Below are positions 34,184 to 42,433 of a stretch of DNA of 49,632 nt, one piece after another. Position numbers and translations under genes: made by a program. The notes under the pieces were generated by a model that made no database searches, was not told the origin of the DNA, and worked only from the letters and a program-made list of their open reading frames with translations. Source of the DNA: JBGQAS01 sp964498605 (GTDB lineage: Bacteria; Chloroflexota; Anaerolineae; Anaerolineales; Anaerolineaceae); contig CAZCHK010000012.1 of assembly GCA_964498605.1 (NCBI GenBank), forward strand, positions 1-49,632. The letters are read 5' to 3'. Position 1 is the stretch's first letter. The number at the start of each line of letters is the position of its first letter.

Positions 34184-36243
34184 TTATTTTTTTCGCCTGC
34201 TGAGGATCGCTTTGCTGATCTCGCTGACGGTGATGGGTGTGAAAATCAAAGGCAGTACGATGCGCCACTCCTCCCATCCCATCGGCAGGGTATCAAAGAC
34301 ACCATTCAGTGGCGGCAGGTACACCACCAGCATCACCAGCGCGGTGGAGGTGAGGGCAGCCCAATTCATCCATTTGCTGGAAAAGATGCCCTGCTTCAGC
34401 ACCGGGTACCGTTCTGATCGGCTGGAAAAAGCGCGCAGGATCTGCGACATCGAGAGCGTGACGAACGCCAGCGTCTGGGCGTACTCCGGTTCGGCGTGGG
34501 AAAGCCCCAACCCGTAGGCCGCGAGTGTCACTGCCGCCAGGACGGTGGTCTGAATGGCAATGTTGACCCACATCGGACGGTTGATGATCGGCTCTTTGGC
34601 CGGACGCGGCTGCTGGTCCATGATATCCGGATCACCCTTCTCCGTGCCGAGGGCAAGAGCCGGGGCGCCATCGGTGACCAGATTGAGCCACAGCAGCTGG
34701 ATCGCGGTCAGCGGTGTCAGGATCTCACTGCCCGCGTTTTGTGTAAATATCCAGCGCCCAAATGCAGTGGGGATGAAAATGGTCAGGATCTCCGCCAGGT
34801 TGCANNNNNNNNNNNNNNNNNNNNNNNNNNNNNNNNNNNNNNNNNNNNNNNNNNNNNNNNNNNNNNNNNNNNNNNNNNNNNNNNNNNNNNNNNNNNNNNN
34901 NNNNTCGGATCGCCAATGACGCGGTAGCTGGTTCGGCCCGTCTCGCTGATGGATTTTTCGAGCGAGGCGTCATTGTTGATCGTGCCCAACCACAGCGTGT
35001 TGCGCACCGCCTGGCAGCAGGCCGGGTCGGCCGGTTTGCCATCCACGGTGAAATCCCCGTCCGGCGCGTATCCGCGCCCGGAAATCTCCACCAGGATTCC
35101 GTCCGCCCATAACTGGGTGACGGTCATTTCGTTCTGCGTGAGCGTGCCGGTCTTATCGGAACAGATCACCGTGGCGGAGCCCAGGGTTTCCACCGAAGCC
35201 AGTCGGCGGATAAGCGCGTGGCGCTTGATCATCTCGCGCATGCCCAGCGCCAGGCTGATGGTCACCACGGCCGGCAGTCCCTCGGGCACGGCGGCGATCG
35301 CCAGGCTGACTGCCACCATGAAATACCTCACGATCGTGCTGCCGGAATCCTGCCAGTAAGGCAGGAGGCCTTGTTTCAACAATTCCAGGTCCGTGCCCTG
35401 CAGTACGCCTGCGGCGAATACCAGGGCGCAGATAATCAGCGCACCGACGCCGAGCGTTTTGCCCAGCTGATCCAGCCGGCGCTGCAGCGGGGTTTGCTCT
35501 TCTTCCACCGCCTGCAGCATGGTGGCGATCAATCCCAGCTGCGTGTGCATGCCGGTGGATACCACCACGCCCCTGCCACGCCCGTAGGTGACCAGCGTGC
35601 CCATGAAAGCCGTGTTGTGGCGGTCGCCTAAAGCGGCGTCCCCTTCCAGCACGGAAGCCGCGTTCTTGGTCACTGGCAGCGATTCGCCGGTCAGGGCTGC
35701 CTCTTCGATCTGCAGGTTGGCGGTCTCCAGCAGACGGACATCGGCAGGCACAAAATTGCCTGCTTCAAGGAAGACAATGTCGCCGGGAACAAGCTCCCGA
35801 GCCGGAACGCTGATGCGGTGCCCATCGCGCAGGATGGCAGCCTCGGGAGCCGCCAGTTTTTTCAAAGCCTCCAGCGCTTGCTCCGCGCGGCGTTCCTGCA
35901 CCACTCCCATAATCGTGTTCAGGACCACGATCGCCAGGATGGCCAGCGCGTCCACCCACTCGTTGAGCAGGATGGAGATCAGCGAAGCCCCCAGCAGCAG
36001 CCAGATGACGAACGAATTGATCTGCCCCCACACCGCTTGCAGCAGCGTGGTGCGTTTGGCTTCTTTTAACGCGTTCTCGCCAACCGTCTTCAGGCGTTCG
36101 GCGGCCTGCTGGCTGGTCAACCCGATATCCAGCGTGGTGTCCAGCCGGCGCACCACATCCTCACCGCTCAGGTTGTACCAGTTCACCACCAACGCGTCGT
36201 CACTGACGGGTAATTTGTCCTTAGGATTTGTTTTATTTGACAT
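34184..36243 (-). CDS. P-type (IIA, Ca2+-type) cation ATPase, interrupted by an assembly gap
   Basis: The N-terminal 446 residues (36243 down to 34905) and the C-terminal 207 residues (34804 to the stop at 34184) are parts of one gene. Visible are the N-terminal cation-ATPase domain, TGESLPV (actuator, near 185), AAVPEGLPAVVTI (M4 of type IIA/SERCA-like pumps, residues 318-330), and the phosphorylation motif CSDKTGTLTQNEMT (Asp363). The C-terminal part has LWLNLVTDGAPALALG and membrane segments. The hinge TGDGVNDAPAL lies in the missing section. The family is 850-950 residues; 653 residues are seen, so some 600-900 bases are missing and the 100-N run is a placeholder. The two sides are out of frame across 100 Ns, which supports this. 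It probably exports Ca2+. Confidence 0.9.
34805..34904. other. Assembly gap of 100 Ns
   Basis: Exactly 100 unknown bases, a conventional size for a gap of unknown length. It falls inside the P-type ATPase gene and removes most of its nucleotide-binding and phosphorylation-domain C-terminal part. Confidence 0.99.
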
Positions 36244-36373
36244 CGTGAAATCTCTTTCGAAGCGGGATTATAGCAGAAAGAGGCTGGCAAAATCTATCCG
36301 CTGAAGGGCCGCGGAATGCGCAATGGTTTTTGCACAGGTGTACAGCATAGTCCGTGCTGAATGAATGCTGCCC

Positions 36374-37639
36374 CTATTCCGGCGCGATGACCTTTCCCGG
36401 CAGGAGCATGGCATCCTTGGGTACGATGACCACCCCGTCGCGCACCGAATAATAATCCTTATCGATTTCGACACCGCGCGGGAAGGGCTTGATGATCACC
36501 CCCCGTCCGATGCGCGCGTTCTTGTCGATGATGGCACCCTCAATCTGGCTGTCGGATCCGATGCCCATGGCGACCTGCACCCCGGGTTCGTTTTCGCTGC
36601 ACGGGGTTTCGTAGTAATCGCAGCCCATGATGATGCTGTCCTTGATGCGCACGCCCTCGTGGATCTGGCTGCGCAGGCCGATGACGCTGTGGCTGATCTC
36701 GGCGTTCTGGATACAGCAGCCCTCCGCCAGCAGCACGCGCTCCAGGCGGCTGTTCGTCACCGTGGAGCCGGGCAGAAAGCGCGGATGGGTGTAAATGGGA
36801 AGATCAGGGTCAAAGAAGTTGAAGGGCGGGTTAGGTTCGGTCAGCATCAGGTTCGTATCGTAGAAAGAGCGGATGGTCCCGATGTCCTCCCAGTAGCCGT
36901 CAAAATCGTAGCCGTTGACATGGTGCTCCCCGATGGCATAGGGGATAACGTGCTTTCCAAAATCATCGAAGGGCTTCTCCTCAAGCAGCTGGCACAGGAT
37001 ATCGATGTTGAAAAAATAAATGCCCATCGATCCCAGATAAGGCCGCTGGGGATCGTCGCGGCTGATCAGCGAGGCGCACAAGGCTGGATCAGTCGGCTTC
37101 TCGGCAAACTGGGTGATGCGCTTGTTCTCGTCGCGTTTGAGGATGCCAAAGCGCCCCGTGTCCCGGTCTGCCACCGGCTGCACCGCCACGGTGACATCGG
37201 CGCCGCTCTCCCAGTGGAAGCGCGCCATCCCGGCGTAATCCATGCGGTAGAGGTGGTCGCCGGCCAGGATGAGCACGTACTTGGCGCGCGAAGCGCGGAT
37301 TTCGAAGAGCTGCTTGCGCACCGCGTCGGCCGTGCCCTGGTACCAGTCGTCCGTGGCGACCGTCTGCTGCGAAGCCCACACCTGCACCCAGCCCAGGTGG
37401 AACGCGTCGAAGTCGTAGGTGCGTGTGATGTGCCGGTGCAGCGACACCGAGTTGAACTGCGTGAGCACGCTGACGTGATAGATGCCGGAATTGATGCAGT
37501 TGCTGAGGGGAATGTCGATCAGGCGGTACTTTCCCGCCATGGGGACGGCCGGTTTGGAACGCATCTTTGTAAGCGGAAAAAGCCGCGTTCCCCTTCCTCC
37601 ACCCAGAACGACCGCCAGGACCTCGTTTAGCTCAGGCAT
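36374..37639 (-). CDS. glgC: Glucose-1-phosphate adenylyltransferase
   Basis: The 421-residue enzyme makes ADP-glucose from ATP and glucose 1-phosphate, the first committed step of glycogen synthesis. Residues 8-24 hold the nucleotide loop (AVVLGGGRGTRLFPLT), then KPAVPMAGKYRLIDIPLSNC, the YQGTADAVRKQ segment, ILAGDHLYRMDY and FAEKPT. The C-terminus is a left-handed beta-helix (SVIGLRSQIHEGVRIKDSII) with IEGAIIDKNARIGRGVII. The motif DYYE (36610 region) and general sequence are like the plant/cyanobacterial type. GGAGGAG lies before the ATG. No other glg gene is in the window, and the neighbours are unrelated. Confidence 0.96.
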   Translation of the reverse strand: MPELNEVLAVVLGGGRGTRLFPLTKMRSKPAVPMAGKYRLIDIPLSNCINSGIYHVSVLTQFNSVSLHRHITRTYDFDAFHLGWVQVWASQQTVATDDWYQGTADAVRKQLFEIRASRAKYVLILAGDHLYRMDYAGMARFHWESGADVTVAVQPVADRDTGRFGILKRDENKRITQFAEKPTDPALCASLISRDDPQRPYLGSMGIYFFNIDILCQLLEEKPFDDFGKHVIPYAIGEHHVNGYDFDGYWEDIGTIRSFYDTNLMLTEPNPPFNFFDPDLPIYTHPRFLPGSTVTNSRLERVLLAEGCCIQNAEISHSVIGLRSQIHEGVRIKDSIIMGCDYYETPCSENEPGVQVAMGIGSDSQIEGAIIDKNARIGRGVIIKPFPRGVEIDKDYYSVRDGVVIVPKDAMLLPGKVIAPE

Positions 37640-37724
37640 GTACTCCTCCGCGGATGATGATGTTTAAAGCATACACGAGAAAGCGGAAGCGGTCAACCGA
37701 ATTGGAGTATTTCTGTCCTGTTTA

Positions 37725-37755
37725 AAAAAGTACCTGGTGCCAGAAAGCACCAGGC
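37725..37755 (-). terminator. Rho-independent terminator of the DegV gene
   Basis: CCTGGTGC (37733-37740) and GCACCAGG (37747-37754) form the stem; on the minus strand the stem is followed by TACTTTTTT. It ends the DegV transcript 15 bases after its stop. Confidence 0.8.
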
Positions 37756-37769
37756 AGTTATATTGCCGA

Positions 37770-38633
37770 TCAGATGATGCCCTCGAAGATATCCATCGGA
37801 CCTACCGCGCAGCCGACGATGCTCGGCCCCGTGTGCGCCCCGAGGACAGGCGCGATAGCGGTGAGCGGTTCCAAACTCACCGGGTAGTGTTTTTTAATCG
37901 TCTCCACCAGGAACGCGGCGGAATCAGGGTTGTGGCCGTGCAGCGGCTGCACGCGCAAATGCGTGCCTTGCGGGAAGAAATGCTGCAGGCGTTCGATCAA
38001 TTTCACAATGGCGTCTTTAAGCGTGAAAGCCTGCCCCTGCTGGTAGTATTTCCCTTTTTCCTTTTCCACACCTATGATGGGTTTGATGTTGAGCATGGAC
38101 GCCAGCAAGCCCTTGATGTGGCTGATGCGCCCGCCGTGGATCAGGTAGCGCAGGGACGCCAGGGTGAAGATGCCCTCGCTTTTGGCGCGGATCTCTTTCA
38201 GCTTTGAAAGGATCTTTTCCATCGACCACCCCTTCTGGATGCCGTGTGCGGCAGCCTGCACCTGCCAGCCGAACGGGCAGGAGAGCGTCTGGCTGTCTAC
38301 CAGCGTAACGCGCGCTTCAGGTACCATCTCGGCACCGAGCCTGGCGGCGTTGACCGTGCCGCTCAGTCCTGAAGAGACATGAATGGAAAGAATGTCGGGG
38401 TCGCTCTTGGAAAGCGTTCGATACAGGTCCGCGAACTCGCCGGGCGATGGCTGCGAGGTGGTCGGAAAGCCCTGCGTCTGACCCAACATGGCATAGAACT
38501 CGTCGGAGGTGAAATCTTCCCCGCCGTTGTAGGTTTTGCCGTCCAGGGTGATGCGCAGTGGAATATAGGACAGTTTCAACCCGTTTAATTGCTCGGGTGC
38601 CAGGTCCATCCCGTGATCAGTCAGAATTTGCAT
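37770..38633 (-). CDS. DegV-family fatty-acid-binding protein
   Basis: The 287-residue protein has the DegV fold: TDHGMDLAPEQL at the N-terminus (the usual TDSxxDLP site with His for Ser), YIPLRITLDGKTYNGGEDFT, FPTTSQPSPGEFADLY, ILSIHVSSGLSGTVNAARL (the SSxLSGTxxxA fatty-acid headgroup site) and FTLASLRYLIHGGRISHIKGLLAS. The C-terminus has LGAHTGPSIVGCAVG. DegV/FakB-type proteins bind a fatty acid and, with FakA, phosphorylate it; no FakA gene is near. GGAGAAAA lies upstream of the ATG. It is monocistronic. Confidence 0.93.
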   Translation of the reverse strand: MQILTDHGMDLAPEQLNGLKLSYIPLRITLDGKTYNGGEDFTSDEFYAMLGQTQGFPTTSQPSPGEFADLYRTLSKSDPDILSIHVSSGLSGTVNAARLGAEMVPEARVTLVDSQTLSCPFGWQVQAAAHGIQKGWSMEKILSKLKEIRAKSEGIFTLASLRYLIHGGRISHIKGLLASMLNIKPIIGVEKEKGKYYQQGQAFTLKDAIVKLIERLQHFFPQGTHLRVQPLHGHNPDSAAFLVETIKKHYPVSLEPLTAIAPVLGAHTGPSIVGCAVGPMDIFEGII

Positions 38634-38746
38634 GTTTTTCTCCTTGGTTTTGCCCCATCACAAGCGTAACACGGGGCATCACAGTGTTCTTTTATCATTG
38701 TTCGCTGTTGTGGACTATATGACCTGGGGCACAATTCCAGTACGCT

Positions 38747-39652
38747 TCAACTCTTGCAGCGTTTGTTCGCGGGAACAGCCGCCAGGGAGGGTTCGGCTTT
38801 GAAATTGACTGTCTGCGATCTGCGGTTGCCGCGTCTCAACAGCAACGGACCCAGGCGGTCGATGAGCCAGCCGAACCAGCGCTCCAGAAGTGGCGAGAGG
38901 CCAAGAATTCCCGGCACGTAGATCACCTTGCGCGGTCGGCGGATCATGCGCCAGATCGCCTCGGCCACCTTTTCCGCGCTGACGGCGAACCCCTCGCCCG
39001 GCGTGCGCAGTCCGCTGCTGCGTTTCTGGGCGCGGTCATAGAACTCGGTGATGACCGGGCCGGGACGCACCACGCCGATGCGCACCTTGCGGCCGGTCAG
39101 TTCACGGTAGATGGCGGTAGTGAAAGAATCGAGGAAAGATTTCGTCGCTGAATAAATGGCAATGCCCTGGTTGGGCAGCTTGCCGGATATGGAACCAACG
39201 TTGACGATGTGTCCCCACCCGCGCTTTTGCATCTCCGGTAGGAACAGCAGTGTGAGCTGAACGGTGGCTGCCACATTCACCTGCAGCATCTCCTTGGCGG
39301 TCGCCCAGGGCATCTCCGCGGTGTAACCGTACCAGCCCAGGCCGGCGTTGTTGACCAGCACGTCCAGGCGGGAGTGTTCCTGCATCACCCTGCTGAAGAC
39401 CGATCTGCGCTCCTCCTCGGAGGTCAGATCCGCTGCCAGCACTTCTGCGCTGCCACCCTCCGCCTCGATCCGTGAGGCCAGTTCGCGCAAGCGCTCCTCC
39501 CGCCGGGCGGTGAGGATGACATGCATGCCGCGGCCTGCAAGCAACCGCGCGGTTGCTTCACCGATCCCGCTGGATGCGCCCGTTACCAGGGCGATCCAGC
39601 CGCGCGTGTCAGCTTCTGGCCTGCTGCGCCTGTTTGCGAGAGAGGTCGACAT
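38747..39652 (-). CDS. Short-chain dehydrogenase/reductase
   Basis: The 301-residue SDR has the Rossmann motif ALVTGASSGIGEATARLL (T24-G31), NNAG (101-104), the catalytic Tyr/Lys in YSATK (Tyr167, Lys171) and VRPGPVITEFYD. Of classical NADP(H) type (ARREERL loop suggests NADP). The C-terminus continues with a hydrophobic stretch (VIYVPGILGLSPLLERWFGWLIDRLGPLLL, read in parts) that may attach it to membrane. I chose the ATG at 39652, because homology begins near it and AAGAA lies upstream; it overlaps the end of the epimerase gene by 44 bases. It is the third gene of the TetR operon. Confidence 0.88.
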   Translation of the reverse strand: MSTSLANRRSRPEADTRGWIALVTGASSGIGEATARLLAGRGMHVILTARREERLRELASRIEAEGGSAEVLAADLTSEEERRSVFSRVMQEHSRLDVLVNNAGLGWYGYTAEMPWATAKEMLQVNVAATVQLTLLFLPEMQKRGWGHIVNVGSISGKLPNQGIAIYSATKSFLDSFTTAIYRELTGRKVRIGVVRPGPVITEFYDRAQKRSSGLRTPGEGFAVSAEKVAEAIWRMIRRPRKVIYVPGILGLSPLLERWFGWLIDRLGPLLLRRGNRRSQTVNFKAEPSLAAVPANKRCKS

Positions 39653-40676
39653 GGTTCTTCTTTGATTTCTTTTCAGCGGGGTGTTTCTTGGCAAACAGAC
39701 GGCTGTGCTCCATGAACCAGCGCAGTGAATCCTCCACGCTCTGCTTGATCGAGCGCGGCGTGTAACCCAGCTCTTTTCGCGCCTTGGCGTTGGAAAAAAA
39801 GCTGTTGCTGCGGACGGTTTCAATCGAGTAGGGGGTAAACTTGGGTTTCTTCTTGAACAGGCGGTACATGGATGGCATCCACTGCGCCACCGAACGAGCC
39901 AGCGTGAGGGGGATGGACAGGAACCTTGTCAGCCTGCCGGTGCTCTCGCTGATCAGTCCGTGCAGCTGCGCCAGCTCCAGGCGCTCACCTGAGAGGATGT
40001 AGATCTCGCCCTTGCGCCCTTTTTCAGCCGCCAGGATATGCCCGCGCGCCACGTCGCGCACGTCCACAAAATCGTAGGCACCCTGCAGCCCAAAGTGTGC
40101 GCTGCGCGTCGACCAGTCCAGGATGAGCGAGCCCATCTCGCTCTTGCGGTAGTCGTACGGTCCAATGACGCCCGTAGGGCAAACAATCACGGCGTCGAGC
40201 CCGTTCCTGACGGCGTTCAAGACCTCCAGAGACGCCTGCGCCTTGGTACGGTCATAATCGCCCATGTGATTGTCCGGGTCGAAGGCGACGGTTTCATCAA
40301 CGGTCGTTCCTTCGGGAATGCGCTTGAGGGCGTGGATCGAACTGGTGTACACCAGGCGCTTGACGCGCGCCTTCCTGGCAGCTTCGATCACATTCTTCGT
40401 ACCTTCGACATTGACCTGGCGCATTTTCTCGTAATCCCCGGGCATGATGGAGATGATACCGGCCAGGTGAAACGCCAGGCGCACGCCGCGCATGGCATCC
40501 CGTACCGCCTGCGCGTCCAGCACATTGGCCTCCACGACCTCCACATCCAGATCTGCCAGCGGTTCCAGGTCCTCGCCAGGCATGATCATGGCGCGCACCT
40601 TGTGCCCGCGCACCAGCAGCTCGCGTATCAGCACGTTTCCGATATGTCCGGTTGCACCGGTGACCAATGTTTTCAT
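39609..40676 (-). CDS. NAD-dependent epimerase/dehydratase-family protein
   Basis: The 355-residue extended SDR has MKTLVTGATGHIGNVLIRELL at the N-terminus (GxxGxxG), EANVLDAQAVRDAMRGV, AFHLAGIISI, VYTSSIHAL and a YDRTKAQASL active-site Tyr-x-x-x-Lys. It resembles the dihydroflavonol-4-reductase-like group, which also includes HpnA. The C-terminus is Lys-rich (KKHPAEKKSKKNH). The ATG at 40676 overlaps the TetR stop by four bases (ATGA), so the genes are coupled. The substrate is not known; lipid or isoprenoid modification is possible. Confidence 0.87.
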   Translation of the reverse strand: MKTLVTGATGHIGNVLIRELLVRGHKVRAMIMPGEDLEPLADLDVEVVEANVLDAQAVRDAMRGVRLAFHLAGIISIMPGDYEKMRQVNVEGTKNVIEAARKARVKRLVYTSSIHALKRIPEGTTVDETVAFDPDNHMGDYDRTKAQASLEVLNAVRNGLDAVIVCPTGVIGPYDYRKSEMGSLILDWSTRSAHFGLQGAYDFVDVRDVARGHILAAEKGRKGEIYILSGERLELAQLHGLISESTGRLTRFLSIPLTLARSVAQWMPSMYRLFKKKPKFTPYSIETVRSNSFFSNAKARKELGYTPRSIKQSVEDSLRWFMEHSRLFAKKHPAEKKSKKNHVDLSRKQAQQARS

Positions 40677-41272
40677 TCTGACCTCCGTTGAAGTCCTTCC
40701 ATGAGAATTTGCACACCCTCGCGGGTGACCTTGTTCCAATCAGCAGCTTTGGGATCCATCATGCCCTGCAGCAGCAGGCCGATCAACAGCGCCATCAGCA
40801 CACGGCTGGCGGTGTCCGCTTCGACCTGGCGCAGTGAACCCTCGTGCATACCCGCCCGCAAAAAAGCGGCGAACATCTGCGCGTAGCGCCGGTACGGCTC
40901 GATGGTCGTGCTCCACACCTCGGGATCGCGGCAGGACTGGCTCCAGAACTCCAGGAAGATGGTCAGCTGATTGTTGGCGGCGTTGAAAATGAGCGGCGTG
41001 AGGTTGGTCATGCTGACCAGTCCCTGCGACACACTATCAGACGACCGCATCAGCGCCATCAGCTGCCCGTCCAGGTCTGAAAGCCAGCTTTCCAGGACCG
41101 CCAGGAAGACGGCCTGCTTGGTGGCGAAATGGTGGAAAAAAGCCCCCTTGGACACACCGGCCTGCGCGCAGATATCCGCCACGCTGGTGGTCTCATATCC
41201 TTTGAGGGAGAAGCGCTCGGTGGCGCTCTGGATGATCCTTGTTCGGGTTTCTTCGCTGCGTTGCTGCATCAT
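40673..41272 (-). CDS. TetR-family transcriptional regulator
   Basis: The 199-residue repressor has the N-terminal TetR HTH: RTRIIQSATERFSLKGYETTSVADICAQAGVSKGAFFHHFATKQ, seen as IIQSATERFSLKGYETTSV and ICAQAGVSKGAFFHHFATK. The ligand-binding half is typical and not specific. AGGAGG lies just before two ATGs (41272 and 41269); spacing favours the second slightly. An operator-like palindrome at 41291-41304 lies 19 bases upstream, so it probably regulates itself and the epimerase and SDR genes behind it. Confidence 0.93.
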   Translation of the reverse strand: MMQQRSEETRTRIIQSATERFSLKGYETTSVADICAQAGVSKGAFFHHFATKQAVFLAVLESWLSDLDGQLMALMRSSDSVSQGLVSMTNLTPLIFNAANNQLTIFLEFWSQSCRDPEVWSTTIEPYRRYAQMFAAFLRAGMHEGSLRQVEADTASRVLMALLIGLLLQGMMDPKAADWNKVTREGVQILMEGLQRRSE

Positions 41273-41290
41273 GCTCCTCCTGATCACAAA

Positions 41291-41304
41291 ACCGACCAGT
41301 CGGT
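41291..41304. promoter_or_regulatory. TetR operator palindrome
   Basis: ACCGAC, two bases, GTCGGT: a perfect dyad in the ACCGACnnGTCGGT form known for many TetR regulators, located just upstream of the tetR start. Confidence 0.75.
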
Positions 41305-41406
41305 ATGATATTAGGCTGAACGCAGCCAGGGGTCAATGTGCCTTGCGGCACATCTGCAGTCATGACTTGAGGCACAGGTTGATCCGGTTTCCCCCCAAAA
41401 AAATAA

Positions 41407-41432
41407 AGAACAGGAGCGGGTGCTCCTGTTCT
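41407..41432 (-). terminator. Terminator of the paralogous lipoprotein pair
   Basis: AGAACAGGAGC (41407-41417), loop GGGT, GCTCCTGTTCT (41422-41432). On the minus strand it is followed by a TTATTTTTTT tract. It ends eight bases after the lipoprotein stop. Confidence 0.85.
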
Positions 41433-41440
41433 GCTCTACT

Positions 41441-41833
41441 TTATTCTACGAATTCTATGTTCATCCCTGCGATCATCCACGCCTCGCCGACCTTTTGAAA
41501 GACCAGCCGGATGTCATACTTGTCCGTTCCCAGCATGGCTTCTCCGTCGATCTGCGCCATGTCGTTCTCGAACTCGGTGTTGGAGAAGGTCCAGCTGTCA
41601 AAATTGCGCGGGCGGGCAAACGTGACCCAGGCGCCCTTATCACCGATCTCATTCTTGACACCGGTTGTGAGCATGTCGTAGGACGTATCGAAATCACGGT
41701 CCCGCAGGGCGGTCATGAAATCGTTCCCAGTCGCGGTGACTGTCGTGAGCTCATTAACGATGCCGCAGGCGCTGAGCAGCAGCGCAGCGATCAGCAGCGG
41801 AAAAACCAGCAACGATCTATTTTTCATCTTCAT
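41441..41833 (-). CDS. Small lipoprotein (DUF4878-like), second copy
   Basis: The 130-residue protein has a lipoprotein signal ending in LLLSAC, then a small NTF2-like domain: NDFMTALRDRDFDTSYDMLT and a closing VFQKVGEAWMIAGM strand. It is clearly related to the protein encoded directly upstream, with the shared pattern DFM-A-x(3-5)-D-x(3)-SYDMLs and W-x-F. AGGAG lies six bases before ATG 41833; other ATGs on either side are in frame. DUF4878/NTF2-like lipoproteins have no defined activity. Confidence 0.8.
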   Translation of the reverse strand: MKMKNRSLLVFPLLIAALLLSACGIVNELTTVTATGNDFMTALRDRDFDTSYDMLTTGVKNEIGDKGAWVTFARPRNFDSWTFSNTEFENDMAQIDGEAMLGTDKYDIRLVFQKVGEAWMIAGMNIEFVE

Positions 41834-41847
41834 CTCCATCTCCTATT

Positions 41848-42285
41848 CTAATTACTCAGTGTGATCTTGACCGCCTCAACCTTCCAGGTGTTTTCCTCAA
41901 CGACCAGTCCCAGCGTGATAAATGCCATGTCGTACCCCAACATCCCGGAACCATTCAAAGCAGAGAGGTTATCAAACGCATCGTTTTCTTCCAGGCGGGA
42001 AAAGCCGATCTCTTTGAACTCCCACTCGATCCCCGCAAAAGGATCGGCAAAGCTTGTCCAGCCGGCGTAGGAGCCCACGTTTTCCAGGGCCACCTTCGAG
42101 AGCATATCGTATGACCTGTGATGGTCGCCCTGGCTGATCGCGCGCATGAAATCGTCCGCGATCGCCACGATGTCCTCCGGCTGGCTGGCAGGAGGTTCGC
42201 TCGCGCCGGCGTTGGCGCACCCTGGTAGCAGCAACATGGCGATCAACAGCGCGATTCCCAACCTGGTCCATTTTTCCAATCTCAT
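41848..42285 (-). CDS. Small lipoprotein (DUF4878-like), first copy
   Basis: The 145-residue protein has MRLEKWTRLGIALLIAMLLL and a lipobox PGC (Cys23), then the same NTF2-like pattern as its neighbour: DDFMRAISQGDHHRSYDMLS, WTSFADPFAG and FITLGLVVEENTWKVEAVKI. CAGGAGAA lies before the ATG. It is the first gene of a two-gene unit with 14 bases between the two; they probably arose by tandem duplication. Confidence 0.8.
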   Translation of the reverse strand: MRLEKWTRLGIALLIAMLLLPGCANAGASEPPASQPEDIVAIADDFMRAISQGDHHRSYDMLSKVALENVGSYAGWTSFADPFAGIEWEFKEIGFSRLEENDAFDNLSALNGSGMLGYDMAFITLGLVVEENTWKVEAVKITLSN

Positions 42286-42433
42286 TTGTTCTCCTGTACG
42301 TGACTGATGTTTTTAATTGTATTGACCTTCATCCCGCATGTCAATTCTGCCGGATTCTCTGACATTTTTCAGATAGAATTGCCAATTTTACTATATATAA
42401 TGATCAGTATAGACTTGTTGGATGGAGAAAGCC

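Noticed and set aside
36365..37630. 421-codon open frame on the plus strand opposite glgC
   Set aside because: glgC on the minus strand is a clear full-length match; the opposite frame is a shadow.
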